DNA of 64,000 bases from JAFECT01 sp963838235 (GCA_963838235.1 CAWIQJ010000002.1:248001-312000), one strand, 5' to 3'; positions 44,665 through 54,141 are shown, numbered from the stretch's first letter. Numbers and translations: made by a program. Notes: a model not told the origin generated them from the sequence alone.

Positions 44665-45645
44665 ATGAAGACTTCGGGGATGGGGATGCGCAGGTTGACC
44701 GCCGCAGGGCTGTCGCTTTCGACCGCGCTTTTGGCCGCGCTTTCGGGCTGCATGAAGGCTGCCGACAGGCACGCCCCGGTGGTGGGCCGTCCGGTTCCCG
44801 GTGGCTGGCAGCTCCAGCCGGGCGCGTCGCAGCTGCGTTACGACGCGATCGAATTCCACGACGGCATCCTGATGCCGATCATCACCTTCATCACATTGCT
44901 GGTGCTGGGCCTGCTGTTGTGGGTGATGATCCGCTACAACAAGCGGGCCAATCCGACCCCGGCGCGCTGGAGCCACAACACCCTGGTCGAGATCGTCTGG
45001 ACCGTCGTGCCGGTCCTGATCCTGATGGTCATCGCCATCTTCTCGTTTCCGCTGCTGTTCAAATACCACCAGCTGCCCGAGCGGCCGTACCTGACGGTCA
45101 AGACCACCGGCTACCAGTGGTATTGGGGCTACGCCTATCCGGACCAGAAGATCGACGAGATCGTCTCCAACGTGGTGCCCAAGGAAAAGGCGGATCCGGG
45201 GCTCTACATCCTGCAGGCCGACAACCCGATGGTGGTGCCGGTGAACAAGCTGATCCGGGTGCAGGTGACCGGCGCGGACGTGATCCACTCCTTCTCGGTG
45301 CCGGCCTTCGGTGTGAAGATCGACGCGGTTCCGGGCAAGCTGAACGAGACCTTCTTCAAGGCCGACAAGATCGGCAAATATTACGGTCAGTGCGCCCAGC
45401 TCTGCGGTCTGCAGCACACCTTCATGCCCATCGAGGTCCAGGTGGTGTCCGACGCGGACTTCGCCACCTGGGTGGCCGCCCACCACGGCGTGGTGAGCAG
45501 CAACGTCGCTCCCCCGGCGCCGACCGCCGCGGCTACCGTCGCCAAGACCGCTGCGCCGCCCCCGGCGAGTTCTCCCGCAGCGGCCGCTAAGCCCACCGTC
45601 CAATCCACCGCCGCCGGCGCCAAGGCCGGCCCCGCGGCGAAGTAA
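44665..45645 (+). CDS. ctaC: Cytochrome c oxidase subunit II (aa3 type)
   Basis: The 326-residue protein has an N-terminal leader with LAALSGC, a possible lipobox, two transmembrane helices (IITFITLLVLGLLLWVMI and LVEIVWTVVPVLILMVIAIFSF), TTGYQWYWGY, and the CuA site: IHSFSVP, then CAQLCGLQHTFM with the two Cys, His and Met. It accepts electrons from cytochrome c and passes them to subunit I. A 60-residue Ala/Pro-rich C-terminal tail extends beyond the usual end. First gene of the oxidase cluster, divergent from tldD. Confidence 0.97.
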   Translation: MKTSGMGMRRLTAAGLSLSTALLAALSGCMKAADRHAPVVGRPVPGGWQLQPGASQLRYDAIEFHDGILMPIITFITLLVLGLLLWVMIRYNKRANPTPARWSHNTLVEIVWTVVPVLILMVIAIFSFPLLFKYHQLPERPYLTVKTTGYQWYWGYAYPDQKIDEIVSNVVPKEKADPGLYILQADNPMVVPVNKLIRVQVTGADVIHSFSVPAFGVKIDAVPGKLNETFFKADKIGKYYGQCAQLCGLQHTFMPIEVQVVSDADFATWVAAHHGVVSSNVAPPAPTAAATVAKTAAPPPASSPAAAAKPTVQSTAAGAKAGPAAK

Positions 45646-45656
45646 GAGGCCTGCAT

Positions 45657-47312
45657 ATGGCGACCGCTCAAGCCGTCGAGCACGACGATCACGATCACAA
45701 GCCGGGATTCTGGGTCCGCTGGCTGTTCTCGACGAACCACAAGGACATCGGGACGCTCTACATCATCTTCGCGATCTTCGCGGGCGTGATCGGCACCCTG
45801 CTGTCGGGCCTGATCCGGCTGGAGCTGGCCGAACCCGGCGTGCAGATCTTCACCAAGGGCTCGCTGCTCGCCAACATGGGCATCATCGAAGGCAGCGAGC
45901 ACGGCTACAATGTGGTGGTCACCGCCCACGCTCTGATCATGATCTTCTTCATGGTCATGCCCGCCATGATCGGCGGCTTCGGCAACTGGTTCGTGCCGTT
46001 GATGATCGGCGCGCCGGACATGGCCTTCCCGCGCATGAACAACATCTCGTTCTGGCTTCTGGTCGCCGCCTTCGTGATGCTGATGACCTCGACCATGGTG
46101 GACGGCGGACCCGGGCGCGGCTTCGGCGGCGGCTGGACCATGTATCCGCCGCTGTCGACCACCGGTCACACCGGCCCGGCGATGGACTGCGCCATCCTGG
46201 CCATCCACTTGGCGGGCGCGAGTTCGATCCTGGGCGCGATCAATTTCATCACCACCATCTTCAACATGCGCGCGCCGGGCATGACCCTGCACCGGATGCC
46301 GCTGTTCGTGTGGTCGATCCTGGTGACGGTGTTCCTGCTCCTGCTGTCGCTGCCGGTGCTCGCCGGCGCGATCACCATGCTTCTGACCGATCGTAACTTC
46401 CACACCCACTTCTTCGATCCGCGCGGCGGCGGCGACCCGGTCATGTTCCAGCACCTGTTCTGGTTCTTCGGGCACCCGGAAGTGTACATTCTGATTTTGC
46501 CGGGCTTCGGCATGATCAGCCAGATCGTCTCGACCTTCTCCAAGAAGCCGGTGTTCGGTTATCTCGCCATGGCCTACGCCATGGTGGCGATCGGCTTCAT
46601 CGGCTTCATCGTGTGGGCGCACCACATGTACACCACCGGCATGCCGGTGGACCTGCAGGCCTATTTCGTGGCCGCGACCATGGTCATCGCGGTGCCGACC
46701 GGCATCAAGATCTTCTCGTGGATCGCCACCATGTGGGGCGGTTCGATCGACTTCAAGACGCCCATGTTGTGGGCGATCGGCTTCATCTTCCTGTTCACCG
46801 TCGGCGGCGTCACCGGCGTGGTGCTGGCCAATGCGGGCATCGATTACTCGCTGCACGACAGCTACTATGTGATCGCGCACTTCCACTATGTGCTGTCGCT
46901 GGGCGCGGTGTTCGCCATCTTCGCGGGCTTCTACTACTGGTTCGAGAAGATGTGGGGCGTGAAGTACAACGAGTTCTTAGGCGCCTTGCACTTCTGGATC
47001 ACCTTCGTGGGCGTGAACCTGGTGTTCTTCCCGCAGCATTTCCTGGGTCTTCAGGCGATGCAGCGCCGCCAGGTCGACTACAACATCGCCTTCTACGACT
47101 GGAACCGGCTGTCCTCCTTCGGCTACGCGGTCACCCTGGTCGGCCTGATGGTCTTCTTCGCCGTCCTGATCGAGGCCGCGGTGCGCCGTCGCAAGGCCGA
47201 GGCCAACCCGTGGGGCGAAGGCGCAACGACGCTGGAGTGGACCCTGTCCTCGCCGCCGCCGTTCCACCAGTTCAACGACCTGCCGGTGATCAAGCCCGAC
47301 AGCCACCACTGA
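45657..47312 (+). CDS. ctaD: Cytochrome c oxidase subunit I
   Basis: The 551-residue subunit has twelve helices with all haem-copper hallmarks: haem a/a3 ligands in TAHALIMIFFMVMP and YYVIAHFHYVLSLG, the CuB/Tyr crosslink region FWFFGHPEVYILILPGFG, and the HHMY box in FIVWAHHMYTTGM. This is an A-type aa3 oxidase with the D-channel and K-channel residues in context. It lies 11 bases after ctaC. A strong hairpin plus T-run follows it (47355-47392). Confidence 0.98.
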   Translation: MATAQAVEHDDHDHKPGFWVRWLFSTNHKDIGTLYIIFAIFAGVIGTLLSGLIRLELAEPGVQIFTKGSLLANMGIIEGSEHGYNVVVTAHALIMIFFMVMPAMIGGFGNWFVPLMIGAPDMAFPRMNNISFWLLVAAFVMLMTSTMVDGGPGRGFGGGWTMYPPLSTTGHTGPAMDCAILAIHLAGASSILGAINFITTIFNMRAPGMTLHRMPLFVWSILVTVFLLLLSLPVLAGAITMLLTDRNFHTHFFDPRGGGDPVMFQHLFWFFGHPEVYILILPGFGMISQIVSTFSKKPVFGYLAMAYAMVAIGFIGFIVWAHHMYTTGMPVDLQAYFVAATMVIAVPTGIKIFSWIATMWGGSIDFKTPMLWAIGFIFLFTVGGVTGVVLANAGIDYSLHDSYYVIAHFHYVLSLGAVFAIFAGFYYWFEKMWGVKYNEFLGALHFWITFVGVNLVFFPQHFLGLQAMQRRQVDYNIAFYDWNRLSSFGYAVTLVGLMVFFAVLIEAAVRRRKAEANPWGEGATTLEWTLSSPPPFHQFNDLPVIKPDSHH

Positions 47313-47354
47313 GACGAAAACGCCTACGCACCCCCGCAAGGGGTGACGAGACCA

Positions 47355-47392
47355 GGGACGGGGCGTAGGAACGCTCCGTCCCTTCGCTTTTT
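47355..47392 (+). terminator. Rho-independent terminator/attenuator between ctaD and ctaB
   Basis: GGGACGGGGCG and CGCTCCGTCCC (47355-47382) form an 11-base stem with one mismatch, followed by TTCGCTTTTTG. As the downstream assembly genes have the same direction, it likely attenuates rather than abolishes read-through, giving more subunits I and II than assembly factors. Confidence 0.7.
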
Positions 47393-47412
47393 GACCCTTC
47401 GCCTTTTAGACC

Positions 47413-48381
47413 ATGTCGCAGACCGCAGCAGACCCCGTGACCGAAAAGGCTCCCCATGCCGGGGCCGCGCTGCCGCGCGACTATTTCCAGCTGCTGAAGC
47501 CCAGGGTCATGTCGCTGGTGGTGTTCACCGCGGTGACCGGCCTGGTCGCCGCGCCCGAGCACATCCACCCGGTCCTGGCCGCCATCGCGGTCCTGTGCAT
47601 CGCCGTGGGCGCCGGCGCCGCGGGCGCGCTCAACATGGCGCTGGAGGGCCGCACCGACGCCCTTATGCGGCGCACGCGCGGCCGGCCGGTCGCCGCGGGC
47701 CGGGTCGGGCGCAACGATGCGCTGGCGTACGGTGCGGTGCTGGCGGCGTTCGCGGTGATGCTGATGGGCCTGGCGGTGAACTGGCTGGCCGCGGGCCTGC
47801 TCGGCTTCACCGTGGTCTATTACGCCTGGTTCTACACCCTGGTGCTGAAGCGCCGCACACCGCAGAACATCGTGATCGGCGGCGCCGCCGGCGCCCTGCC
47901 GCCGGTGATCGGCTGGGCCGCGGCGACCGGCCAGGCGCCGCTCAACGCATGGCTGCTGTTCCTGATCATCTTCCTGTGGACGCCGCCGCACTCGTGGGCG
48001 CTCGCGCTCTACACCTCCGACGACTACGCCAAGGCCGGCATTCCGATGATGCCGGTGGCCAAGGGCGCCAAGTCCACCCGCCTGCAGATCCTGATCTACA
48101 GCTTGGTGCTGGCGCCGGTCGCGGTGGCGCCGGTGTTCACCGGCCTGGGCGGGGTGGTCTATGCGGTGGTGTCGGTGGTCGGCGGCCTGGCGTTCCTGGG
48201 GTTTGCGCTGCGCCTGTTCCTCAGCCGCGCCGGCGAGACGCCGGGCGAGCGCGAGGCCGGGCTCTACGACGTGAAGGCCGAGGCGCGCACGGCGCGCAAC
48301 CTCTTCGCCTATTCGATCCTCTACCTCACCGCCCTGTTCGCGGCGCTGCTCTACGAGCACGGCTTCGGAGGGATGCGATGA
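47413..48381 (+). CDS. ctaB: Protohaem IX farnesyltransferase
   Basis: The 322-residue membrane prenyltransferase has the UbiA-family motifs FQLLKPRVMSLVVFTAVTG and the Asp-rich ALEGRTDALMRRTRGRPVAAGRV (NxxxDxxxD type), then WTPPHSWALALY and DDYAKAGIPMMPV in the second cytoplasmic loop. It makes haem O, the precursor of haem A for the oxidase. No ctaA is in the window. The start at 47413 follows the terminator by 20 bases. Confidence 0.97.
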   Translation: MSQTAADPVTEKAPHAGAALPRDYFQLLKPRVMSLVVFTAVTGLVAAPEHIHPVLAAIAVLCIAVGAGAAGALNMALEGRTDALMRRTRGRPVAAGRVGRNDALAYGAVLAAFAVMLMGLAVNWLAAGLLGFTVVYYAWFYTLVLKRRTPQNIVIGGAAGALPPVIGWAAATGQAPLNAWLLFLIIFLWTPPHSWALALYTSDDYAKAGIPMMPVAKGAKSTRLQILIYSLVLAPVAVAPVFTGLGGVVYAVVSVVGGLAFLGFALRLFLSRAGETPGEREAGLYDVKAEARTARNLFAYSILYLTALFAALLYEHGFGGMR

Positions 48382-48563
48382 GCGACGACGAGATCAAGGT
48401 CCCGCCAACCGCCGCCGTCGCAGAGGTTGACGCCCGCGCCCAGGCGCTGAAGGCGCGCAACCGGCGCAATCTCGCCATCGCGCTGGCGCTGGTCGCCTTC
48501 GTGATCCTGGTGTTCATTTCCACCATCTTCCATCTCAGCGGGGGCGCGACGCCCAAGCCATGA
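48378..48563 (+). CDS. CoxF-like small membrane protein
   Basis: A 61-residue protein with one transmembrane helix (RRNLAIALALVAFVILVFISTIFHL) after a polar N-terminus. It overlaps ctaB by four bases and precedes ctaG, the position of the short CoxF-type protein in alphaproteobacterial oxidase clusters. Role in oxidase assembly is inferred from position. Confidence 0.8.
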   Translation: MSDDEIKVPPTAAVAEVDARAQALKARNRRNLAIALALVAFVILVFISTIFHLSGGATPKP

Positions 48564-48576
48564 CGAGGCCAAGTCT

Positions 48577-49125
48577 GTGACGAGGAACCTCAAAGTCGCC
48601 CTGATCTGCGGCGCCGTGTTCTTCCTGATGGTGGGCGCGTCCTTCGCCGCCGTGCCCCTCTACCGCGCCTTCTGCCAGGCCACCGGGTTCGCGGGCACCG
48701 CCAAGCGCGCCAAGCACGCGGCGTCCGAACGCCTGGCCCAGACGGTGACCGTCCGTTTCGACACAAACGTGCGCGACCTGCCCTGGGACTTTAAGGCCGA
48801 ACAGGCCAGCCAGACCCTGCAACTCGGCCAGACCGGGCTCGCCTTCTTCAAGGTGACCAACCACGGCTCGACCCCGCTCGTCGGTCGGGCCCTGTTCAAC
48901 GTCGCCCCCGACCAGGCCGGGCCCTATTTCTCCAAGCTCGAGTGCTTCTGCTGGACCGACCAGACCATGCAGCCCGGCGAAACCAAGGAGTTTCCGGTCG
49001 CCTATTTCGTCGACCCGCGGTTCGCCAAGGGCGACGACACCCAGGGCCTGAAGGAGATCACCCTCTCCTACACCTTCTTCCCCGCCGCCGACGCCCGTGC
49101 GCAATCGGCGAAGCCAGCCCCGTAA
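48577..49125 (+). CDS. ctaG: Cytochrome c oxidase assembly protein CtaG/Cox11
   Basis: The 182-residue protein has one N-terminal transmembrane helix (VALICGAVFFLMVGASFAAVPLYRAFCQATG) with the conserved PLYRxFCQxTG, and a periplasmic beta domain with the copper motif ECFCWTDQ. It delivers copper to the CuB site of subunit I. GTG start, 13 bases after coxF. A repeat region of 300 bases separates it from ctaE. Confidence 0.96.
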   Translation: MTRNLKVALICGAVFFLMVGASFAAVPLYRAFCQATGFAGTAKRAKHAASERLAQTVTVRFDTNVRDLPWDFKAEQASQTLQLGQTGLAFFKVTNHGSTPLVGRALFNVAPDQAGPYFSKLECFCWTDQTMQPGETKEFPVAYFVDPRFAKGDDTQGLKEITLSYTFFPAADARAQSAKPAP

Positions 49126-49150
49126 CGGGTTTGCCGAGGCCAGCGTCGCA

Positions 49151-49315
49151 AGATTTACCGCGGAGATCGCAGAGAAAGAAAACCGCAGAGACCGCGGAGC
49201 GGTCCCCGATGCCCTAACCCTGAAGATCATGATGAGGGTCGCTTCGCGACAGACGCTCCTTCTCTGCGCTCTCCGCGGTTTCTTCCTCCGCGTGCTCTGC
49301 GGTTTTCTTTCCTGG
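49151..49315. repeat. Inverted-repeat intergenic element between ctaG and ctaE
   Basis: ACCGCGGAGATCGCAGAG and AGAAAACCGCAGAG (49157-49190) face TCTCTGCGCTCTCCGCGG and TGCTCTGCGGTTTTCTTTCC (49261-49312). The same family is at 11972-12219. It makes up most of the 301-base gap inside the oxidase cluster and could form a long hairpin in the transcript. Confidence 0.75.
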
Positions 49316-49426
49316 CCCAGCCTCCAAAGCCCTAATCGCCCACCGGAATTCCCCCAAAACCCCTTGGCGGATCGGGGAGGGGCGAGCTATAGCCAGCCTC
49401 AAGATTTCGCGGGCTGAGTTGCGCAA

Positions 49427-50308
49427 ATGGCTGATCACGCCGTCCACCACGACTACCACCTCGTCAAGCCGAGCCCCTGGCCCCTGATCGGGTCCGTCTT
49501 CGCCGTCGCGCTGGCGCTGGGCCTGGTCACCTGGATGAAGGGCCTGTTCGGCCTGCCCAAGGGCACTTGGTGGCTGTTCGCCATCGGCGCGGTGGGCGTG
49601 CTTTACACCATGCTCGGCTGGTGGGTTCAGGTGACCAAGGAAGCCAACGAGGGCGACCACACCCCGGTGGTCTCGCTCGGCCTGCGCTACGGCATGCTGC
49701 TGTTCATCGCGTCCGAAGTGATGTTCTTCGTGGCGTGGTTCTGGATCTTCTTCGAGATGGGTCTGTTCCATCATGTGCGGACGGCGTCGCCGATCTCTGA
49801 GGTCGCCGACGCTTGGAAGTCCTGGCCGCCCAAGGGCGTCGAGACGCTCGACCCGCTGCACCTGCCGCTGGTCAACACCGTGATCCTGTTACTGTCGGGC
49901 ACGACGGTGACCTGGGCGCACCACGCGCTGCAGGCCGGCAACCGTCACGCGGCCAAGATCGGCCTCTTGCTGACCATCATCCTCGGTGCGAGTTTCACCG
50001 CGGTGCAGGCGTACGAGTACACGCACATCGTCCAGGAAAAGCTGTTCTTCTCGACCGACGCGCTGAACTCGGGCCTCTACGGTTCGGCCTTCTTCATGGC
50101 CACGGGCTTTCACGGCTTCCACGTGCTGATCGGGACCATCTTCCTGACCATCTGTCTGCTGCGCCTGATGGCCGGTGGCTTCACGCCCAAACAGCACTTC
50201 GGCTTCGAGGCGGCGGCCTGGTACTGGCACTTCGTGGACGTGGTCTGGTTGTTCCTGTTCAGCTTCATCTACGTCACCTTCCAAGGGGCCGGCCCCCACT
50301 ACGGATGA
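49427..50308 (+). CDS. ctaE: Cytochrome c oxidase subunit III
   Basis: The 293-residue subunit has seven helices and the typical YHLVKPSPWPLIGSV start, LRYGMLLFIASEVMFFVAWFWIFFE, NTVILLLSGTTVTWAHHAL, TGFHGFHVLIGTIFL and AAWYWHFVDVVWLFLFSFIY end. It stabilises the core of the oxidase against turnover inactivation. The DUF983 gene overlaps its end by four bases. Confidence 0.97.
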   Translation: MADHAVHHDYHLVKPSPWPLIGSVFAVALALGLVTWMKGLFGLPKGTWWLFAIGAVGVLYTMLGWWVQVTKEANEGDHTPVVSLGLRYGMLLFIASEVMFFVAWFWIFFEMGLFHHVRTASPISEVADAWKSWPPKGVETLDPLHLPLVNTVILLLSGTTVTWAHHALQAGNRHAAKIGLLLTIILGASFTAVQAYEYTHIVQEKLFFSTDALNSGLYGSAFFMATGFHGFHVLIGTIFLTICLLRLMAGGFTPKQHFGFEAAAWYWHFVDVVWLFLFSFIYVTFQGAGPHYG

Positions 50309-50679
50309 CGGGGTCGCGCCGGCGGCCGAATCCGGTGCTGGCGGGCCTGCAGGGCCGCTGTCCGAACTGCGGCGAGGCTTCGATGTTCGCGGGTTTCCTG
50401 CGTATTGCGGATCGCTGTCCCGCCTGCGGCTTCGACCTGAAGACCGCCGACGCGGGCGACGGACCGGCGGTGTTCATCATTCTGATCGTCGGTTTCATCG
50501 GCGCCTTCGGCGCCCTGTTCAGCGAGATGGCATTCGACGCGCCGCCCTGGCTGTTGCTGGTGATCTGGATGCCGGTCGTGGCGGGGCTGTGCCTGGGTCT
50601 GCTGCGGCCGTTCAAGGGCGTGCTGGTGGCGCTGCAGTTCCATCACAAGGCCGGCGAACTGCGCAACGATGACTTCTGA
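50305..50679 (+). CDS. DUF983 membrane protein
   Basis: A 124-residue protein with an N-terminal zinc ribbon (GRCPNCGEASMFAGFLRIADRCPACGFDL, four Cys) and two transmembrane helices. DUF983 genes regularly follow ctaE in Alphaproteobacteria and are thought to help oxidase biogenesis, though the reaction is unknown. ATGA overlap with ctaE. Confidence 0.93.
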   Translation: MTGSRRRPNPVLAGLQGRCPNCGEASMFAGFLRIADRCPACGFDLKTADAGDGPAVFIILIVGFIGAFGALFSEMAFDAPPWLLLVIWMPVVAGLCLGLLRPFKGVLVALQFHHKAGELRNDDF

Positions 50680-50709
50680 GACCAGACGAGGCCCAAGGGA
50701 GAGACTCCG

Positions 50710-52136
50710 ATGAAACCGTTCGCCAACATCATCGCCGGCGAGCCGATCGCACTCGCCGACCTGAAGTCGGACATCAATCCCTCCGACACCAACGACGTGG
50801 TCGGCGAGTTCGCCTGCGCCACGACTAAGGACGCCGAAGACGCCGTCGCCGCCGCGCGCGCGGCTCTGCCGGCGTGGTCGCGCACCACCGCCCAGGTCCG
50901 TTCCGACATCCTCGCCAAGGCCGGCGGCGAAATCATCGCGCGGCGCGAAGAACTCGGCCAGCTGCTCGCACGCGAGGAAGGCAAGACGCTGGCGGAAGCC
51001 ACCGGCGAGGCCGCGCGCGCCGGCCAGATCCTGCAGTTCTTCGCCGCCGAAGCCATGCGCCTGCAGGGCGAGAAGCTGCCGACCCTGCGGCCCGGCGTCG
51101 AGGTCGAGGTGACGCGCGAGCCGGTGGGCGTGGTCGGCATGATCACGCCGTGGAACTTCCCCATCGCCATCCCCGCGTGGAAGATCGCGCCGGCGCTCGC
51201 CTTCGGCAACACGGTGGTGCTGAAGCCCGCCGAACTCACGCCGCTGTCGGCGTGGCATCTGGTCGACATTCTGAACCGCTCAGGCCTGCCCAAGGGCGTG
51301 CTGAACCTGGTCATGGGCAAGGGCTCGTGGTCGGACCCGCAATCATCGCCGGCGTCGACGCGCTCACCTTCACCGGCTCGGTGCCGACCGGGCGCCAGAT
51401 CGCGCAACAGGCCATCGGCCGTATGATCAAGATCCAGATGGAGATGGGCGGCAAGAACCCGCTGGTGGTGCTCGACGACGCCGATCTCGACACCGCGGTG
51501 AACTGCGCGGTGAACGGCGCCTTCTTCTCCACCGGCCAGCGCTGCACCGCGTCGAGCCGCCTGATCGTCACCGAAGGCATCCATGACCGTTTCGTCGACG
51601 CCGTGCGCAAGGCCATGGGCGCGCTGAATGTGGACAACGCGCTGAAGCCCGGCGTGAACATGGGCCCGGTGGTGGACGAGAAACAGCTCGAAACCGACCT
51701 GCGCTACCTCGAGATCGGCGACCGCGAAGGCGCCAAACGCGACGGCGGCGACCGCCTGAACCGCGAGACCCCTGGCTTTTACCTGTCGCCGGCGCTGTTC
51801 ACCGAGACGACGAACAGCATGCGCATCAACCGCGAGGAAATCTTCGGCCCGGTCGCTGCGGTGATCCGGGTGAAGGACTACGAAGAGGCGCTGGCGGTGG
51901 CCAACGACACCGAGTTCGGTCTGTCGTCGGGCGTCTGCACCACGTCGCTGAAACACGCGAGCCACTTCAAGCGCAATTCCGAAGCCGGCATGGTGTCGGT
52001 GAACCTGCCGACCGCGGGCATCGACTATCACGCGCCGTTCGGCGGCCGCAAAGCGTCGAGCTACGGCTCGCGCGAACAGGGCCGCTACGCGTCGGAGTTC
52101 TACACCATAGTCAAGACGGCCTACGTCAACGCCTGA
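50710..52136 (+). pseudogene. NAD(P)-dependent aldehyde dehydrogenase (2,5-dioxovalerate/semialdehyde type), one-base frameshift
   Basis: Frame one runs from 50710 through EPVGVVGMITPWNFPIAIPAWKIAPAL to LNLVMGKGS (about 51328). Adding one G restores VVGPAIIAGVDALTFTGSVPTGRQ in the second frame to the end at 52136, giving a 475-residue ALDH. Active-site residues are present: Glu in MEMGGKNPLVV and Cys in FFSTGQRCTASSRLIV, the YcbD/GucD-like pattern. It sits between DUF983 and SURF1, an unusual place. Loss is by one deleted base, possibly an assembly error. Confidence 0.9.
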
Positions 52137-52138
52137 CC

Positions 52139-52879
52139 ATGGTGCAATCCGAACCCTCGCGCCGCTTTCCCATCGGCCTGACCCTCGTCGCCGCAATCGT
52201 GTTTGCGATCCTGGTCGGGCTCGGCGTGTGGCAGCTGCAGCGCAAGGCGGAGAAGACGCAGGACCTCGCGAAGTTGGCGCAGCTTGCGCATGCGCCGCCG
52301 CGTCCGTTGGCAGACGCCCTGACCGCCGCGGCGTCGGGCAAGGACGTGAGTTTCACGCGCGTCACGGCGACTTGCCCGGGGCTCGACCGCGCGCCCTTCG
52401 CCGAACTCTACACGCCGATCGCCGGACGCCCCGGCGAGCGTTTGATCTCGGCCTGTCGCGCGCCCGCGGCGGGTTACGGCGGCGTGCTCGTCGATCGCGG
52501 CTTCATTGACGCGGACGTGAAGACGCGGCCCGCCGCCGATGGCGCGTCCTCCACGCCGATTTCCGTCACGGGCGTCCTGCGCGCGCCCGGCCGTGCAAAT
52601 GCGCTCACGCCCAAACACGGCCCCGGACAGCCGCTCTGGTTCTCGCGCGACATTCAAGGCATGAGCGCGCAGCTCGGATTCGCGAAACCCGCGCCGGTGA
52701 TGTTGATCGCGGAATCGTCCAGCAATCCCGATCAGGCCGAACTTCGCCCGACCGCGCTTCCCACCGACGCGGAGAGCTACAAGGGCGAATACGCCCCGAC
52801 CTGGTTCGGCCTCGCGCTGGTGCTCGTCGGTTTTTACGTTGCAATGCTGGTCAAACGTCTGCGGGGAGGCGCCGCGTGA
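52139..52879 (+). CDS. SURF1 family cytochrome oxidase assembly protein
   Basis: The 246-residue protein has the two-helix SURF1 layout: FPIGLTLVAAIVFAILVGLGVWQLQRKAEK at the N-terminus, a periplasmic domain with LISACRAPAAGYGGVLVDRGFID, and a C-terminal helix (WFGLALVLVGFYVAMLVKRL). The conserved GxWQLxR motif and the YxPTWxGLAL end are clear. SURF1 proteins help insert haem A into subunit I. Starts two bases after the ALDH stop and overlaps the M16 gene by four bases. Confidence 0.92.
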   Translation: MVQSEPSRRFPIGLTLVAAIVFAILVGLGVWQLQRKAEKTQDLAKLAQLAHAPPRPLADALTAAASGKDVSFTRVTATCPGLDRAPFAELYTPIAGRPGERLISACRAPAAGYGGVLVDRGFIDADVKTRPAADGASSTPISVTGVLRAPGRANALTPKHGPGQPLWFSRDIQGMSAQLGFAKPAPVMLIAESSSNPDQAELRPTALPTDAESYKGEYAPTWFGLALVLVGFYVAMLVKRLRGGAA

Positions 52880-54141
52880 GCCCGCGTCTGCATCGTCTGG
52901 CCAACGGCGTGCGGGTCGTGTGCGATCCGATGCCGGGCCTCGACACCTTCGCGCTGTCGGTGGTGTTCGGCGGCGGCGCGCGGTGGGAGCCGAAGACCCG
53001 CTCGGGCTGGTCGCACCTGCTCGAACACATGGTGTTCAAGGGCGCGGGCGGCCGCTCGGCCCAGGAGATCGCCGAGACGGTCGAGACCGCGGGCGCCCAG
53101 ATCAACGCCGCGACCGGCTACGAGCGCACCAGCTACCAGATCCGTGCGCTGGGCGGTCGCCTGCCGCTGAGCCTGGAGATCCTCGCCGACATGGCGCTCC
53201 GGCCCACGCTCGACCCCGACGAACTCGAGCGCGAGAAGTCGGTGGTGGGGCAGGAGATCGCCGAGAGTTTCGACACGCCCGACGACCACGTCTTCGAGGT
53301 CGCCCAGGCCACCGCCTTCGGCCCGACCGCGCTCGGCCGCCCGATCCTGGGTTCGGTGAAGAGCATTGGGGCCGCGACCCCGCTCAAACTCGGCGAATGG
53401 CGCGCGGCGCTCTATGCGCCCGAGCGGACGGTCATCAGCGTCGCCGGCGCCGCGGACGAGGACGAGGTGCTGAAGCTTGCCGAACAGGCGCTCGGCTCGC
53501 TCGAGCCGGGCGCCATCACGCCGCCGCCCGATCCGGCGGTCTTCGTCGGCGGCGACGCGGCGGTGGCGCGCCGCATCGAACAGGCCAACCTGGTCTGGCA
53601 GTTGCCCGGACCTGGCGCGCGCGACCGATCCTGGTACGTCGCGCGCCTGTTCGCCGAACTGCTCGGCGGCGGCATGGCCTCGCGCCTGTTTCAGGAAGCG
53701 CGCGAAAAGCGCGGCCTTGCCTACACCATCTCCGCTTGGGCGGTGTCCTACGAAGAGACCGGCCAGATCGGCGTCTTCGCCGGCGCCGCGGCCGACGACG
53801 CCGAGGCGTTGGGCGTGCTGGTCGCCGAACAGATCCTGGCGATGGGCGAGGGCGTGTCCGCGGAAGAACTCATCCGCGGCAAGGCTCAGTTGGAGACCTC
53901 GCTGTTCATGGCGCGGGAGTCGCCGCTGAGCCGCGCCGAGCGCGCCGCCGGTCAGGCCCTGCTGTTCGACCGCCTGATCTCGCCTGAGGAGACGCGCGCC
54001 GGCGTCGAGGAGGTCACCATCGAGAGCCTGCGCACCCTGGTCGCCGACATCCTGGCTCCGTGTCTGGCCGCGACCGCCACGCTCGGCCCGCGCAAGGCGG
54101 CCGGCGCCGGGCCGGCGTTTACGAAGCGGCTGTTCGGATAG
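52876..54141 (+). CDS. M16-family (pitrilysin/MPP-like) zinc peptidase
   Basis: The 421-residue protein has the inverse zinc motif HLLEHMVFKG (H-x-x-E-H, about residues 47-51) and the downstream Glu in VGQEIAESFDTPDDHVFE, as in bacterial mitochondrial-processing-peptidase-like enzymes. The C-terminal half is the inactive M16 repeat. It has no signal peptide. A GTG start overlaps SURF1 by four bases. Substrate is unknown. Confidence 0.93.
   Translation: MSPRLHRLANGVRVVCDPMPGLDTFALSVVFGGGARWEPKTRSGWSHLLEHMVFKGAGGRSAQEIAETVETAGAQINAATGYERTSYQIRALGGRLPLSLEILADMALRPTLDPDELEREKSVVGQEIAESFDTPDDHVFEVAQATAFGPTALGRPILGSVKSIGAATPLKLGEWRAALYAPERTVISVAGAADEDEVLKLAEQALGSLEPGAITPPPDPAVFVGGDAAVARRIEQANLVWQLPGPGARDRSWYVARLFAELLGGGMASRLFQEAREKRGLAYTISAWAVSYEETGQIGVFAGAAADDAEALGVLVAEQILAMGEGVSAEELIRGKAQLETSLFMARESPLSRAERAAGQALLFDRLISPEETRAGVEEVTIESLRTLVADILAPCLAATATLGPRKAAGAGPAFTKRLFG

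Noticed and set aside
42976..45603. An 875-codon open frame on the minus strand that includes tldD and continues across ctaC
   Set aside because: Only 42976-44406 resembles TldD. The remainder is antisense to ctaC, low-complexity and has no family similarity; GC-rich codon bias keeps antisense frames open.
45387..46886. A 499-codon minus-strand frame opposite ctaC-ctaD
   Set aside because: Composition is a shadow of subunit I, whose motifs are unambiguous on the plus strand.
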